This document shows positions 24,001 through 35,020 of a stretch of DNA of 64,000 nt, piece after piece; the first letter of the stretch is position 1, and each line of letters opens with the position of its first letter. The notes beneath the pieces were generated by a model that made no database searches, was not told the DNA's origin, and worked only from the letters and a program-made list of their open reading frames with translations. The stretch covers positions 1,178,001 through 1,242,000 of the forward strand of contig NHZP01000011.1 of the NCBI GenBank assembly GCA_003313425.1, given 5' to 3'. Source of the stretch: Pseudopyrenochaeta lycopersici (Eukaryota > Ascomycota > Dothideomycetes > Pleosporales > Pseudopyrenochaetaceae). The position numbers were made by a program, and so were the translations under genes.

Positions 24001-24428
24001 CGTGCTTCCAGTAATCGAGTCTGACGGTAACTTTAAGAAACAAGCATAGTTTTCGTGCAAGCAATGTTCGCCACCCTCGTCTAGACATCGAAGGCTTGGT
24101 TCCCCTGACAGGTGTTGCAGAGTACCTGCTTCATGGTCCCAGGGTTTCTTTCAACCGTCCATAGTCTAAATCAATCTTTTCAAAACCCCCCTTTAGGAGA
24201 CTGTTACGTTTTTCGAAAAGCGCCACAAGGACTGCATCAGCAGTTGTCGGAGGCTACACGTGATTTCGTAGCTAGGCTTATTGCATAACAAGCGTGATAT
24301 AGCTGATATTTGGAAGCTCTCGGGTGTCAAGATTCGTACCTCCTGGACATCTCAACTCCTTGGGCACGTCAGATTCTTTTTCAGAGTGGCAAGAATTTGG
24401 CTGTTGTCTCTTCGCTCACTCTTTCCCT
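24001..24428. other. Convergent intergenic region
   Basis: This stretch separates the 3' ends of BTB gene 1 and the HIT-finger gene. I see no gene or notable motif in it. Confidence 0.5.
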
Positions 24429-25081
24429 TCAACCCCCTTGCCCCTCTTTCTTCTCACTCTCTCCAAACAGCTCTTCAATCAAACGCGAAAACTCTTCCAT
24501 AGCATCTTTCTCCTTCTCCATCCCCCTCCCATTCCGAATTCCCTTCAGTAGGCCCATCGCATCCGCATCACCCTTCTTCTGCGTCCACTTCCTTGGTTCG
24601 TCATCACGACTATTCCATCTTCCGCCTCTTCCCCTTCCCCTGCCTCTGCCCCTGCTGCCACGGCCGCGGAACGCCTGTCTTTCCACCTTGTGCCGCCGTG
24701 CTTCGTCGTCGGGGTCTGGCTCGATGGTTTTGGCGTATACGCGTTGTAGCGAGGAAAGGAGAACGGGGTGGGTCTTGAGGAGGTCCTGAAATTTGGGGTT
24801 TGTGGCGAGAACGGAGAAGTCGGTCTTTTGCTTCATATAACGCGGGGTGGGTGCCGGTGGTGGTGGTTGGGGGATGGTGGGCTCAGTCGAGTCAGATGGC
24901 GTGGGTACGGTATCAGGGTGAGTGGCTTTGTGGATTTTGAAGCAATTCAAGGAGCAGCTATTGAAGGTTAGCAACCGTTTCTTTGGAGCGCTTGAGGGAG
25001 TTCGAACTATGGGAGTGCGCAAGTCGGGCACTTGTACTTCTTCGGCGCTGTTTCGCAGACGCCGCACAGAAGTTCCGCCAT
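24429..25081 (-). CDS. HIT-type zinc-finger protein
   Basis: Two exons (25081-25008 and 24957-24429) give 200 residues. The N-terminus is a complete zf-HIT finger: Cys6, Cys9, Cys18, Cys21, Cys26, Cys30, His34 and His38, with the family signature YCSLNC. The intron (24958-25007, 50 bp) lies inside the finger; its donor is GTTCGA rather than GTAWGT, but this is the junction that gives the family sequence. A Pro-rich linker follows, then a helical region and an Arg-Gly repeat segment (about 126-143) suggesting RNA binding. The small size and single N-terminal finger resemble Hit1/ZNHIT3, which helps assemble box C/D snoRNPs with Rsa1 and R2TP; that assignment is inference. It is divergent from COX11, with starts about 230 bp apart. 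Confidence 0.88.
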
Positions 25082-25314
25082 ATTTGTTGATTGCGAATAT
25101 AGAATACAGGTCAGGTTTAGGGCAATAACAAGCGGCTTTGCCCAAAATCTAGGTTGAGAGTTGACCTCAAAAGATGGTGCCGAAGTCATGTAGAAAAGTC
25201 CCAGTCCAAGCTTCTTGACTTCGTCCCAAAACAGCTAAATCCCGCGGCGAGCCCGGTCGTTGATTCATCACTCCACCCACCAGAAGTCTTCACTACCAGC
25301 AGGACTACCCAGCA
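25082..25314. promoter_or_regulatory. Shared divergent promoter, HIT-finger gene / COX11
   Basis: Only 233 bp separate the start codons of the HIT-finger gene (leftward) and COX11 (rightward), so the two genes must share or overlap promoter sequence. An alternative upstream in-frame ATG for the HIT gene at 25189 would shorten this gap, but it would add an N-terminal extension unlike the family. I identify no specific binding sites. Confidence 0.45.
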
Positions 25315-26209
25315 ATGTCTGTCGCATCGCCATTCAGACCATACGCGGCACGGGCTTTCGAGTCTTGGACATGCTCCGCCTGCTCACGATCGCTTTCACG
25401 GATACCCCTCGGCCGCAATCCCACATTCACTGCACGAAGATGTTTGAACACCGCAAGAGATACTCGGCAAAGCACCGTGCCGAGAATGGACCAGATGCAT
25501 GCGCAATACAAGATGAAGAATAGGACTGTCATGTATGCAATTTCGCCAGCCGGACTTTTGCGGGTTTTCTGACAGGATGCTAGGAACTATGTTTTCAGTG
25601 TGATAGTAGGCTTTGTAGCTATAACATACGGTTCGGTACCTATGTACAAAATGGTACGCTCAATTGGTATCTATAGCACTCTATCTGGAATCTGACATTG
25701 GTATCCAGATCTGCCAACAGACTGGCTGGGGCGGACAACCCATAAAATCTGCAGCGCACGGCGGCGACACAGATCGCGACCCGTCTGAGCGCCTAAAACC
25801 TGTAGAAAACCACCCTCGAATCCGTATCACATTTAACGGCTCCGTTTCGGATGTCCTCCCATGGAAGTTCGTTCCCCAACAGCGCGAAGTGCGCGTTCTG
25901 CCCGGTGAAACCGCATTGGCCTTTTACACCGCAACCAACAAGTCTGACGAGGATATCATTGGAGTAGCGACATACTCGGTCACGCCAGGACAAGTAGCAC
26001 CATACTTCAGCAAGATCCAGTGCTTCTGCTTTGAGGAGCAGAGACTCAATGCTGGTGAGACAGTAGATATGCCTGTCTTCTTCTACATCGACCCCGAGTT
26101 CGTAACAGATGCCAACATGAAGGGGATTGAGACAGTGACGCTGAGCTACACTTTTTTCAAAGCGAAGTATGATAAGGATGGCCATTTGCGGCCTGTACCG
26201 ATGGGATAG
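25315..26209 (+). CDS. COX11: Cytochrome c oxidase assembly copper chaperone Cox11
   Basis: Three exons (25315-25532, 25599-25653, 25709-26209) give about 257 residues. The protein delivers copper to the CuB site of cytochrome oxidase subunit 1 in the mitochondrial inner membrane. The N-terminus is Arg/Ser-rich with a presequence character. The conserved block around NRTV leads into the single membrane helix (GFVAITYGSVPMYKM). The soluble CtaG/Cox11 domain follows, with ICQQTGWGGQP, FVPQQREVRVLPGET, and the copper-binding CFCF (Cys196, Cys198). The second intron (55 bp) is clean. The first has a canonical GTATGC donor and TTTTCAG acceptor, but using it removes a few residues that family members normally have at the start of the helix; this end of the model is uncertain. 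Confidence 0.93.
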
Positions 26210-26858
26210 ATTCAGTGAAGACCCAAGGTTGTATATTGTGTACCATATCTGTACAAAGATCGAGGCTATATGCATCAATCGCTTGCCCAAAGGCCAAATA
26301 CTCAATGAAGACCTGTGAAACCTACGCATCGTCACATACGTATGGACTTCTTGTTTTATTTTCCTAGAATCGCCACAATAGCCGAGTCACTCGGATAGAG
26401 CTGCTCGAGTTTGAAATCACTCCATGCTCCTTCTTTCATGAGTCTAATCCGAAATCTGTGGCACGCAGCTACCTTCTTCCACCTGTATTGTTATCACCGC
26501 TCTTGGGCAGGACCGCAATTTCAATTGAGCACTATCCTTTACTCTCCGCTATCGTTGCGGGACCATAACCACTGTGGTAGGGAAAAGCTTTTGTTTAAGG
26601 AAGGCGTTAATGAGCGTGTCGAAACCTGCTCAATAATCGTGCCTTCCAAAACATTTTGACATATAACCGCTCCTTCGCTCTTAGAAGGACCTTCCAGCGT
26701 AACTTCCGTAATGTTGCCGTACTGTTCCCTTTCGTTCAGTTCCGCCTCGAGCTGCGTTCTTACAATCCTATACATCCCTCGCTGGTCACAGTCTCATCAT
26801 ATTCAAATATCAATTACACACATTACTAGACGGAGCTCCCGCTCGAAAGACTATCGCT
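26210..26858. other. Intergenic region
   Basis: This stretch holds the COX11 3' UTR and the promoter of BTB gene 2. I see no gene in it. Confidence 0.5.
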
Positions 26859-28358
26859 ATGCAGAACAACGGGCCAGTCGGCTTCCCACCAGTCAGTAAT
26901 AGCCTGCTCGGACGCCAAGCAGAGTATATCACTCTTACTAGCAAGGACTCCCTGCAGCTTATCGTCGGCCGCGAGGATTGCCCAACTGGTCTTCGGAAAC
27001 TCGTTGTCTCTCGGCCACATATTATGTCGCTCAGTGCACGATTTAGTGAAGTTATAAAACATATGAACAAGAAGACCAAGCGAGTCTTACTACCAGAAGA
27101 CGATGCCGATATGATTCGCCTGATCATGCTGATTGCACATCTACAGACCATGGAAATACCCAAAAAGCTCGATCTGAATGAACTCGTTCGGTTGGCTGAG
27201 GTAGTGGAGCGGTACAAAATCGGCCGTATTTTGCTACCCTTTCTAGACGCATGGTTCGCGCCTCACCGGCAGAATATCCTCGACCCGGGATATGAACAGT
27301 GGCTATTCGTTGCCTACCACTTTGGCCTCGAAGAGGACTACCTATTGCTTGCAAATCATCTCGTCTTACAATGCCAGTTGGACACCCAATGCAATCTGCT
27401 ACAACCAGCCACTGGCAGTCGTACGTCACATTAGGGGGTCACTTGTGGAATACATGCTGATGTCGTGTCCCAACACCAAAGCTATCCCAGGAAAATTCCC
27501 TCCAAGAAGCCTTTGTAAGTTACTTTGCTTCACTGCTCTAACTATATCTTGATGGCTTCAGAAACCTCTACCATTGCGCTTCAACATCTACAAAGTGTCC
27601 TAGACGCATCTGGACTAGGCATGGCCGTTCATTAACTGCATTTTACAGGGGTTATCAAGAAACGCAGACTGAGGCTGATATCTCAAATGCTCGATGCCAC
27701 CTATGCGCTGCTTAACGAAATGCGGATTTCAAACCACTGTCAGCTCATCAACTCTCCCACTCGAAATCAGACACAGTGTACAGCCGTGAATAAACTCCGC
27801 CTCGAACGGTATCTTGCCACCCAAAATATGATACCAACACTTCAATGCGCCTCGGAGATACTGCTGTCCCCCATGGAAGTCCTGCAGAGCCTGCTCGATG
27901 CAACCATCGTGGATGTCGACGTATCGTCCTCGGACTCCAACCCAGTATCCCAATATGAGCTTATGGGTTTCCTACAATACGACCAACTGCACGAAGACTG
28001 CGAAGTCGGATTAAAGCTCAAGGAGAAACTCGACCATATCATGGAGACTAGGCTGCTTGGTGCGGAAAGGGAGATGATGGATAAGATCAGAGAGCATGCG
28101 GGTAAGTGCTCCCGAACCACACGTTGAATGCCTTTGAGGTACTAGCATATACAATTAGGACATTACAACAGGTTTCCATTCCACGGGTACGATGGTGAGA
28201 AACTTCCGTCGCGAGATGACCAAGAGGACGATGAGCAGGTTCTGGCCACTGCTTCACCAAGTCTGTCGCAGCGCGCCAGGAGACATATGGCGGAGAGGGC
28301 GGATGTGGACAGTGTCACTAGTGATAGGGCGATGCATGGCTATAGCACAGTTCCTTAA
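26859..28358 (+). CDS. BTB/POZ-like domain protein 2
   Basis: A four-exon model (26859-27420, 27491-27514, 27649-28101, 28159-28358) gives 412 residues in one frame, with all introns GT-AG (donors GTACGT, GTAAGT, GTAAGT). The N-terminal 180 residues match the fungal BTB layout: a core with LVVSRPHIMSLSARFSEVI, then VLLPEDDADMIRLIMLIAHLQ, then helices. The second exon is only 24 nt; it supplies the FPPRSL segment that precedes the basic helix (KKRRLRLISQML). The C-terminal half is helical, followed by an acidic and disordered tail. It may be a diverged relative of BTB gene 1, 2.9 kb upstream on the same strand, but the two are not close copies. Function is unknown beyond a likely protein-protein adaptor role. 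Confidence 0.72.
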
Positions 28359-29724
28359 ACACGCATTGGTCGTAGTATTGTGAGTGAAATAGATGCCCGA
28401 CTCCTGGCTCTGTCTTGTTGTGCGATATGGTGAATGTGAAGGGTAGTGGAAGTGTCCAAATTATATCGTGTATAGTGTATGATTATCGCTTCTCTCCACA
28501 GTTCTTAGGTAGGCATTCCTCATATATCCACTCCACATCGCAATGTTCGTATATGTTTTGTCGTTGAGCGCGTTTTGGGGGTGTAAAGTTGAGACCAGTC
28601 ACTGAATGTAAAGTACATGACGGTAGTAGTGAGGGTTGAAGTTACACAGATATTGTATCACAAGGATATTACTTATCTTACCTTGTAAGTGCGGCTAGTT
28701 AAAAGGTATGATGTCAATGTTAATCACGTGAAATTAGGGTTCGCACGGCCTTGGGGGGCGGGGCGTGGGCTTGCAACAGACCTTGAAAAGGCAATTATAA
28801 TGATAAGGGTAGTAACCTTGGACTTCTTCTTGGAAGGAACATACTTTACTGATCTCCAGGCACTTGGGGGCATATACCCCAAGTGCCTGGAGATCAGTAA
28901 AGGCCATATTTGTCGCCGGACAGGGAGAGACGTTAGTGAGCGTTCATACTATAGTAGGGTATGAGAGACCTTGGTTTAATCGAGATCAATAACCGTTGGT
29001 ACCTTTCTTTTTTGAGCCGCATGCTCTCCATACATGCAATTTGCGATCCCGCTGTCAAATTCCCATCCCCAGGCAAACCTTCCCAGTCTGGCCGGATTCG
29101 ATCGCCCTGCTTAGCGGGCTTAACCGTCACGCTAAGAGCCTTATCGTCGCTTCTTGCCCTAGCACCGCCAGAGCAAGCGCACTCAACAACTCAGCAAAGA
29201 CAATTGAAAAGGAACCCGACAGCGCAGCGAAATTTGCAAGAATAGCCAAGTGCAGCGTCGATAAAACTTTGCGAGTCTGGGCCAAATTCCTTGCGGCTCG
29301 CGTGCATGGTAGCGAAACCGGGCGGAGGACAGCGCCAGTCTGCACATGGTCAAGTCAAACCCCCCATGTGATAAGCTTGTCCCGCGAGCACGGTCGCCTA
29401 TGACATCCATCGCGACTTGCTGCAGCCGTTACGGCAGCTACGAAGCAAACATCGCCGCTCCGCCAAAAACTTTTGATGTCGTGTTGATAGCCTCCATCAA
29501 CTCCTGTAACCCCTCCAGTATCGAGCGCCCTCTTCAGCGACATTACACGCACATGCTGGGATACCCAATTGTTCCGTCCTATCATTTTTGAGCTGTCTGC
29601 ATTACCCCATTGTTTGTACATACCCTGCGCTCCACATCGACACCGCCCATTGCGCCGAGTGACAGACTTCACTCGTTCCTGAAAGCAGCACATAGCCAAC
29701 ACCACATCGGCTCATACAGCCACC
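28359..29724. other. Intergenic region with perfect inverted repeat
   Basis: This 1.4-kb stretch separates BTB gene 2 from the GH63 gene. It contains the inverted repeat listed separately. Open frames are short and overlap on both strands. The right part is C-rich promoter and leader sequence for the GH63 gene. Confidence 0.5.
28844..28902. repeat. Perfect 26-bp inverted repeat (hairpin)
   Basis: Positions 28844-28869 are exactly complementary, in reverse, to 28877-28902, with a 7-base loop (GCATATA). The whole 59-base element could fold into one uninterrupted hairpin. I see no clear target-site duplication at its edges. Confidence 0.95.
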
Positions 29725-32700
29725 ATGGTTCTCATTGAAAATCAAGAGTACCTCTGCGAAGAGGAGAAGCGCCTCAAGGCGGACCGAGAGCGCACCGCTT
29801 ACTGGAAGCGATGGGGACCCTATACTGCCGAGAGGCAGTGGGCAACAGGTCAGCGCTCATTGCCATACTCTTTCTTTATTTGAACTAACACATGTGCAGT
29901 TCGCGAAGACTACTCGTAAGCATCATCGTTATCAATTGACGCTATGTACTGCTAACAAGCTTCTGTAGCCCTGATGGAGACGCATGGAGCCGTATGTACC
30001 TCTCGATTTTTGCCATTGATATCCACTGACTGCTCTATAGACTTCACCCACGACATGGCGCGATCGCGCGCCTTCCGCTGGGGCGAGGACGGTATTGCTG
30101 GTGTTTCCGACTCGCACGGCTTCCAGAATATCGCATTTGCCTTCTGGAACGAAAAGGAGTATGTTTTTACTACTGCAAACCACCTTCCCGCTCTCCTAAC
30201 ATGTGCGCAGTGAGTTCTTGAAGGAGCGACTATTCGGTCTGTCAAATCCACAGGGCAACCACGGCGAGTCTCTAAAGGAAGCTCATTTCCATTTGGACAA
30301 TACGCCAACCGTACGTTACTTCCCCGTGTGTCAATCATGGCGCTAATACCTGTCATAGCACTCGTATATGAAGTACCTTTACAAGCTCCCACAGCGCGCA
30401 TTCCCATACAAAGACCTCATTGAGACGAACGCGAAGCGAACACGGCTTGAGAAGGAGTACAACCTCATGGACACGGGCATCTTTGAGGACGATCGATATT
30501 GGGATATTTTCATTGAGACGGCGAAAGAGGCGGACGACGCTGAAGAACTTCTGTTCCGAGTGACGGCATACAATCGCGGGCCCGAGCCTGCGCCGCTGCA
30601 CATTGTACCCCACGTTTGGTTCCGCAATACGTGGGCATGGGGACGAGAAGATCCAAAGAAGAAACCATTAATCAAAAAAACTGGTCCGACTACAGCACAA
30701 TCGAAACACTATAAGCTCGGAAATCGTTTCTTCCAGCTTTCGCCCTCGCCAGGTACCGGCACGAGTGGCGAGGATGTTCAGCCCGAACTTCTGTTCACAG
30801 ACAACGACACCAACTACAAAGCACTCTGGAATGTTGAGAATAAGACCCCATACGTCAAGGACGGTATTCACCGCCGCATCGTTGACGACGAGAAGGACGC
30901 TGTTAACCCTAACAACATTGGAACTAAGTGCGCGGCCTGGTACGCTTTCGATGAAGATGACGGCGTTCCACCTGGAGAGTGCGCTGTGGTTCGATTCAGA
31001 CTTTCCCGAAGAAACGACGGATACCTCGATGAAGAGCTCTTCGATGATATCGTTGAGCAGCGCCGTGCTGAGGCAGATGAGTTCTACTACCGAATCAGCC
31101 CTCTTCCCATGGCCGATGACCTCCGAAACATCCAGCGTCAGGCTTTCTCCGGCATGATGTGGTGCAAGCAATACTATCACTTTGTCTGGGACCAGTGGGC
31201 GAACGGCGACCCAGGAATGCCTCCTCCACCTCCAGACCGCAAGGCCATCCGAAATAAAGAGTGGAAGCACATGTACCTGGACGATATTCTGTCTATGCCC
31301 GATTCCTGGGAGTACCCCTTCTTTGCTGCCTGGGACAGTGCTTTCCACTGCATACCTCTTGCTATGATCGATCCTGACTTTGCCAAGAAGCAACTGGACC
31401 TCTTCACTCGTGAGTGGTACATGCATCCCAATGGCCAATTGCCAGCGTATGAGTGGAACTTCGGCGATGTCAATCCTCCTGTCCATGCGTGGTCACTTTT
31501 CAGAGTGTTCAAGATCGAACGCAAGATGTACGGCCGTGAGGATTTTGACTGTCTTGAACGGGTATTTCAGAAGCTGCTACTAAACTTTACCTGGTGGGTC
31601 AATCGTAAGGATGCAGATGGAAAGAACATTTTCGAGGGAGGTTTCCTTGGTCTCGACAACATTGGCGTCTTCAACCGATCCGATCCGCTACCGACTGGAG
31701 GTGTTCTCGAGCAGGCTGACAGTACTGGATGGATGGGATTTTATTGCTTGAATATGCTGAACATCTGCCTTGAGCTTGCTAAGCGTCGCCGCATCTATGA
31801 AGATATGGCCTCGAAGTTTTTCGAGCACTTCATCATGATCAGCGACGCCATGCAGTTCCGAAGCGGGGGAGAGTCAAAGCCTCTTTGGAATGAGGAAGAT
31901 GGCTTCTACTACGATGCGATTTCGTGGGGCGGCCCGTGGAGCCATCAAATGCCCGTTCGATCTTTGGTCGGCCTCATTCCTCTCTACGCGACGTTGACGT
32001 TGGAACCAGAAGTTATTAACAGACTCCCAAGTTTCAAGAAGCGCGTGGAATGGTTCATTGAGAACCGCAAAGAGACCGCAGAACGCAACATCGCATCGAT
32101 AAGCAAGCGCGGTCAGGGCAACCGGCTACTTTTGTCCCTTGTCAGCGAAGAACGATTAAAGCGAATCATGTGCAGGATGTTGGACGAAGACGAGTTCCTT
32201 GCCGACCATGGCATTCGCTCTCTTTCCAAGTACCACAAGGACCATCCGTACTCGATGGACGTCAACGGGCAGAAGTACGAAGTTGCATATCTCCCTGGCG
32301 ATTCAGACAGTGGTCTCTTTGGTGGTAACAGTAATTGGCGTGGCCCCATTTGGCTGGCTGTCAACTTCCTCCTCATTGAATCTTGCCAGAGATTCCACCT
32401 TTACTATGGCAATAACTTGAAGGTAGAGTGTCCGACAGGGTCAGGCGATTATATGCATTTGGGTCATGTTGCCGAAGAGCTGCAACACCGCCTCCAACAT
32501 CTATTCGCTCGCGGAGATGACGGTAGAAGAGCCATCAACGACGGCAACGAGATGCTGGATTTTGATCCAAACTGGAAGGAGTATATGTGGTATCATGAAT
32601 TCTTTGATGGCGATACCGGAAGGGGTCTGGGTGCAACTCACCAGTGCGGCTGGACTGGCCTGATTGCGAAGATGATCCATGACACTGGGTAAGTTTTATC

Positions 32701-33181
32701 GCATGGGTGTAGTCTCCAACTAACAACGATCAGCATGACCTGCCGTCTTCCACAAACGCCACGCACACCGACAGGTGCTGCCTCTCATTACTTCGACGAT
32801 GTGTTCACCTCGACGGGCAAGCCGAAGAAACCTCATCATCTCCGTCGGTCCTCCACGAGCCGTAGTATTGGCTTCCGAAGCGACTGGGAAACATCGACCA
32901 ATGGCGATGACGAGGACGCCATGAGCCCGATCAGGCGTAAGAATTCGGTCGGCGTCCAGGATGCTGAGGCAATGAAAGAGAAGCTCGCATCAGAAGAGCG
33001 CCTCAACCACTATGTCAGCGGCCAGCTTCACCGCCTTAAAACGGGCACGCATGACTATGAGCCTGATGAATTTGAGACCACAACCGACATTCCGTACGGC
33101 GAGCGGCCAACAAACGGCCGTCGTAGCGGCCGCCGTGACCGCAGCGATTATTTTGAGCAGGACCCATACTTCAGCAGATAA
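29725..33181 (+). CDS. Glycoside hydrolase family 63 protein, cytoplasmic type
   Basis: Seven exons (29725-29848, 29900-29915, 29969-29991, 30041-30158, 30211-30310, 30359-32688, 32734-33181) join in frame to 1052 residues, with six introns of 45-53 bp. Exons 2 and 3 are only 16 and 23 nt. The N-terminal signature [20 protein letters not shown] and the long GH63 catalytic region are clear, with family blocks [33 protein letters not shown] (probable general-acid Asp) and [15 protein letters not shown]. There is no signal peptide or membrane anchor, so this is not the ER glucosidase I that trims N-glycans; it looks like the cytoplasmic GH63 type common in bacteria. The substrate is presumably an alpha-glucoside or alpha-mannoside. 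About 130 C-terminal residues are disordered and charged, beyond the catalytic domain. Confidence 0.92.
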
Positions 33182-33696
33182 TCTGTTGAAGGAGTATGGA
33201 GTTGGGCGGATGTGGGGAGCTGGCGTAGTGTATGAACATGCGGACCGATGGTGACCTTTCAGCGGTAAAAGTTGTTCAATGGGCGAAGTCCCGCATCTGT
33301 AGACCTAAGAATCAAGAATTCCTTCTTCACCCAAACAATACTCTCCCTGATGCCTTTGTCGGATGATGCTCGTTTTTAGGACGCTAAATGGTATTCGCCC
33401 TATCACGTGTTAGCGCGGCTGCCACAGCGGCTGTGCGATTGTTGTTGCGGGGCCCAAACATCATCAAATCGTCCAGCTCAGCGTCACCAACGTAAACACG
33501 GCGCTTCCTTTCCCTCGCTTTGCTTTGATCTCCTCTTGATTGTCGTTCTTTTCCCCGAGCGCCTTTCTCTGATTCACAAAAATACAGGTTTGTGCATTCC
33601 ACTGCCTGTAATTGCCTAGCTAACCTATGGAATGTACACCAGACGGCACACGATACGTCAGATTCTATATACTCGAGGCAGTGAATCACAGCAGCC
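33182..33696. other. Intergenic region
   Basis: This stretch holds the GH63 3' UTR and the promoter and leader of the MOB1 gene. I see no gene in it. Confidence 0.5.
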
Positions 33697-35020
33697 ATGT
33701 CCGGCTTCATAAGCACAATGTTCGTCTCTACTCCTTCCACTTTTCAGCCCTCCTTCCCCGCAAAGCCCAAGCCCCTCCGGCCCATCTTCACCTTCGCCCA
33801 GAGTCAAAGCTGCATGAACCTTCGTACAGAAATGGATATGTTGGACAGTCAAGAGCGGGGCATGGTTGGCGATCTGTGGTCAAATAAAGGCGGTGTCAGG
33901 ACTGGTATGGACCTTGCGAGGCCGAAGGAAACATATCACAGCCCATTACAGAGAATTGGCGAGGCGTTGAGAGTGCCACAAGCAGGACTGGAATCATCGT
34001 CGATTGTGCCAGTTTCTACACCTCTACCAGAACCTCAGCTGCCGTCCGGCTCGCGCAGTCCCACGCGTGAGGCACCCAATTACTCGTACAAGCTAGTAGC
34101 CGGCGGCAATTCGACTCCAATGCGCGAAGACACATCGGATCATGCAGTTCTGGACTCTGGGCAAGATTCTGATACCTCATCGGATAACGGAACCATCATT
34201 GATTCGGCAGCAAGGGCACAGAATCAATCACTACACAATAGGGGATACTTTGGAGGCACAAGCTTACTTTCTTCTCTTTTTAGTAACCCGCGAACGCGCG
34301 CACCCTTCAAGCCGCAGAAGTCGAACCGAGGTACAAGCAGTTGGCAGCTCAAGCAATATGCAGAGGCGACGTTGGGCAGCGGGAGCTTGAGGAAGGCGGT
34401 CAAATTACCAGAGGGCGAAGACAAAGATGAATGGCTAGCAGTCAATGGTGGGAAATGTTAATTGTGACACACAAAACTTTGCTAACGTCTGATATCAGTC
34501 GTCGACTTTTACAACCAGATCAATCTTCTATATGGATCAATTACTGAGTTCTGCTCACCGCAGAGCTGCCCAGAGATGAAGGCAACAGATGAGTAAGGAC
34601 AGCCCCTCTTATACGGAACGCTCTTGCTTATCACTACACAGATTCGAGTATCTCTGGCAAGACTCCGAATCTTATAAGAAGCCAACCAAAATGCCTGCTC
34701 CTGAATACATTGAGCACCTCATGGCATGGGTACAATCTAACGTCGACAATGAGTCCATGTTTCCCTCACGCATTGGCGTTCCCTTCCCTAAAACTTTCCC
34801 TGCGCTTATTCGCAACATGTTCAAGCGCCTGTATCGCGTTTATGCGCACATCTATTGCCATCACTACCCAGTCATTATTGAGCTTGGTCTAGAGCCGCAT
34901 CTTAATACGAGCTTCAAGCACTATGTACTGTTCATCGATGAGCATGGGCTCGCGAGCGGGAGCAAAGATTTCTGGGGCCCATTGGGAGATTTAGTGGAGA
35001 GTATGCTCAGGAGTGATTGA
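33697..35020 (+). CDS. MOB1: MOB1 kinase activator with long N-terminal extension
   Basis: Three exons (33697-34447, 34499-34592, 34642-35020) with introns of 51 and 49 bp give 407 residues. The C-terminal 200 residues are a near-canonical Mob1/phocein domain: [34 protein letters not shown], and [13 protein letters not shown]. The zinc ligands are visible as Cys269, Cys274, His351 and His356. Mob1 binds and activates the Dbf2/Sid2 NDR-family kinase in the mitotic exit or septation network. The first 190 residues are Ser/Pro-rich and disordered. In most fungal Mob1 proteins that I remember, translation starts just before the [14 protein letters not shown] segment, which here lies deep inside exon 1 and has no ATG. 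Either the extension is genuine or an upstream exon supplies the usual start. Confidence 0.93.

Noticed and set aside
30668..31486. 272-codon minus-strand frame inside the GH63 gene
   Set aside because: It is the antisense shadow of a well-supported exon encoding conserved GH63 sequence.
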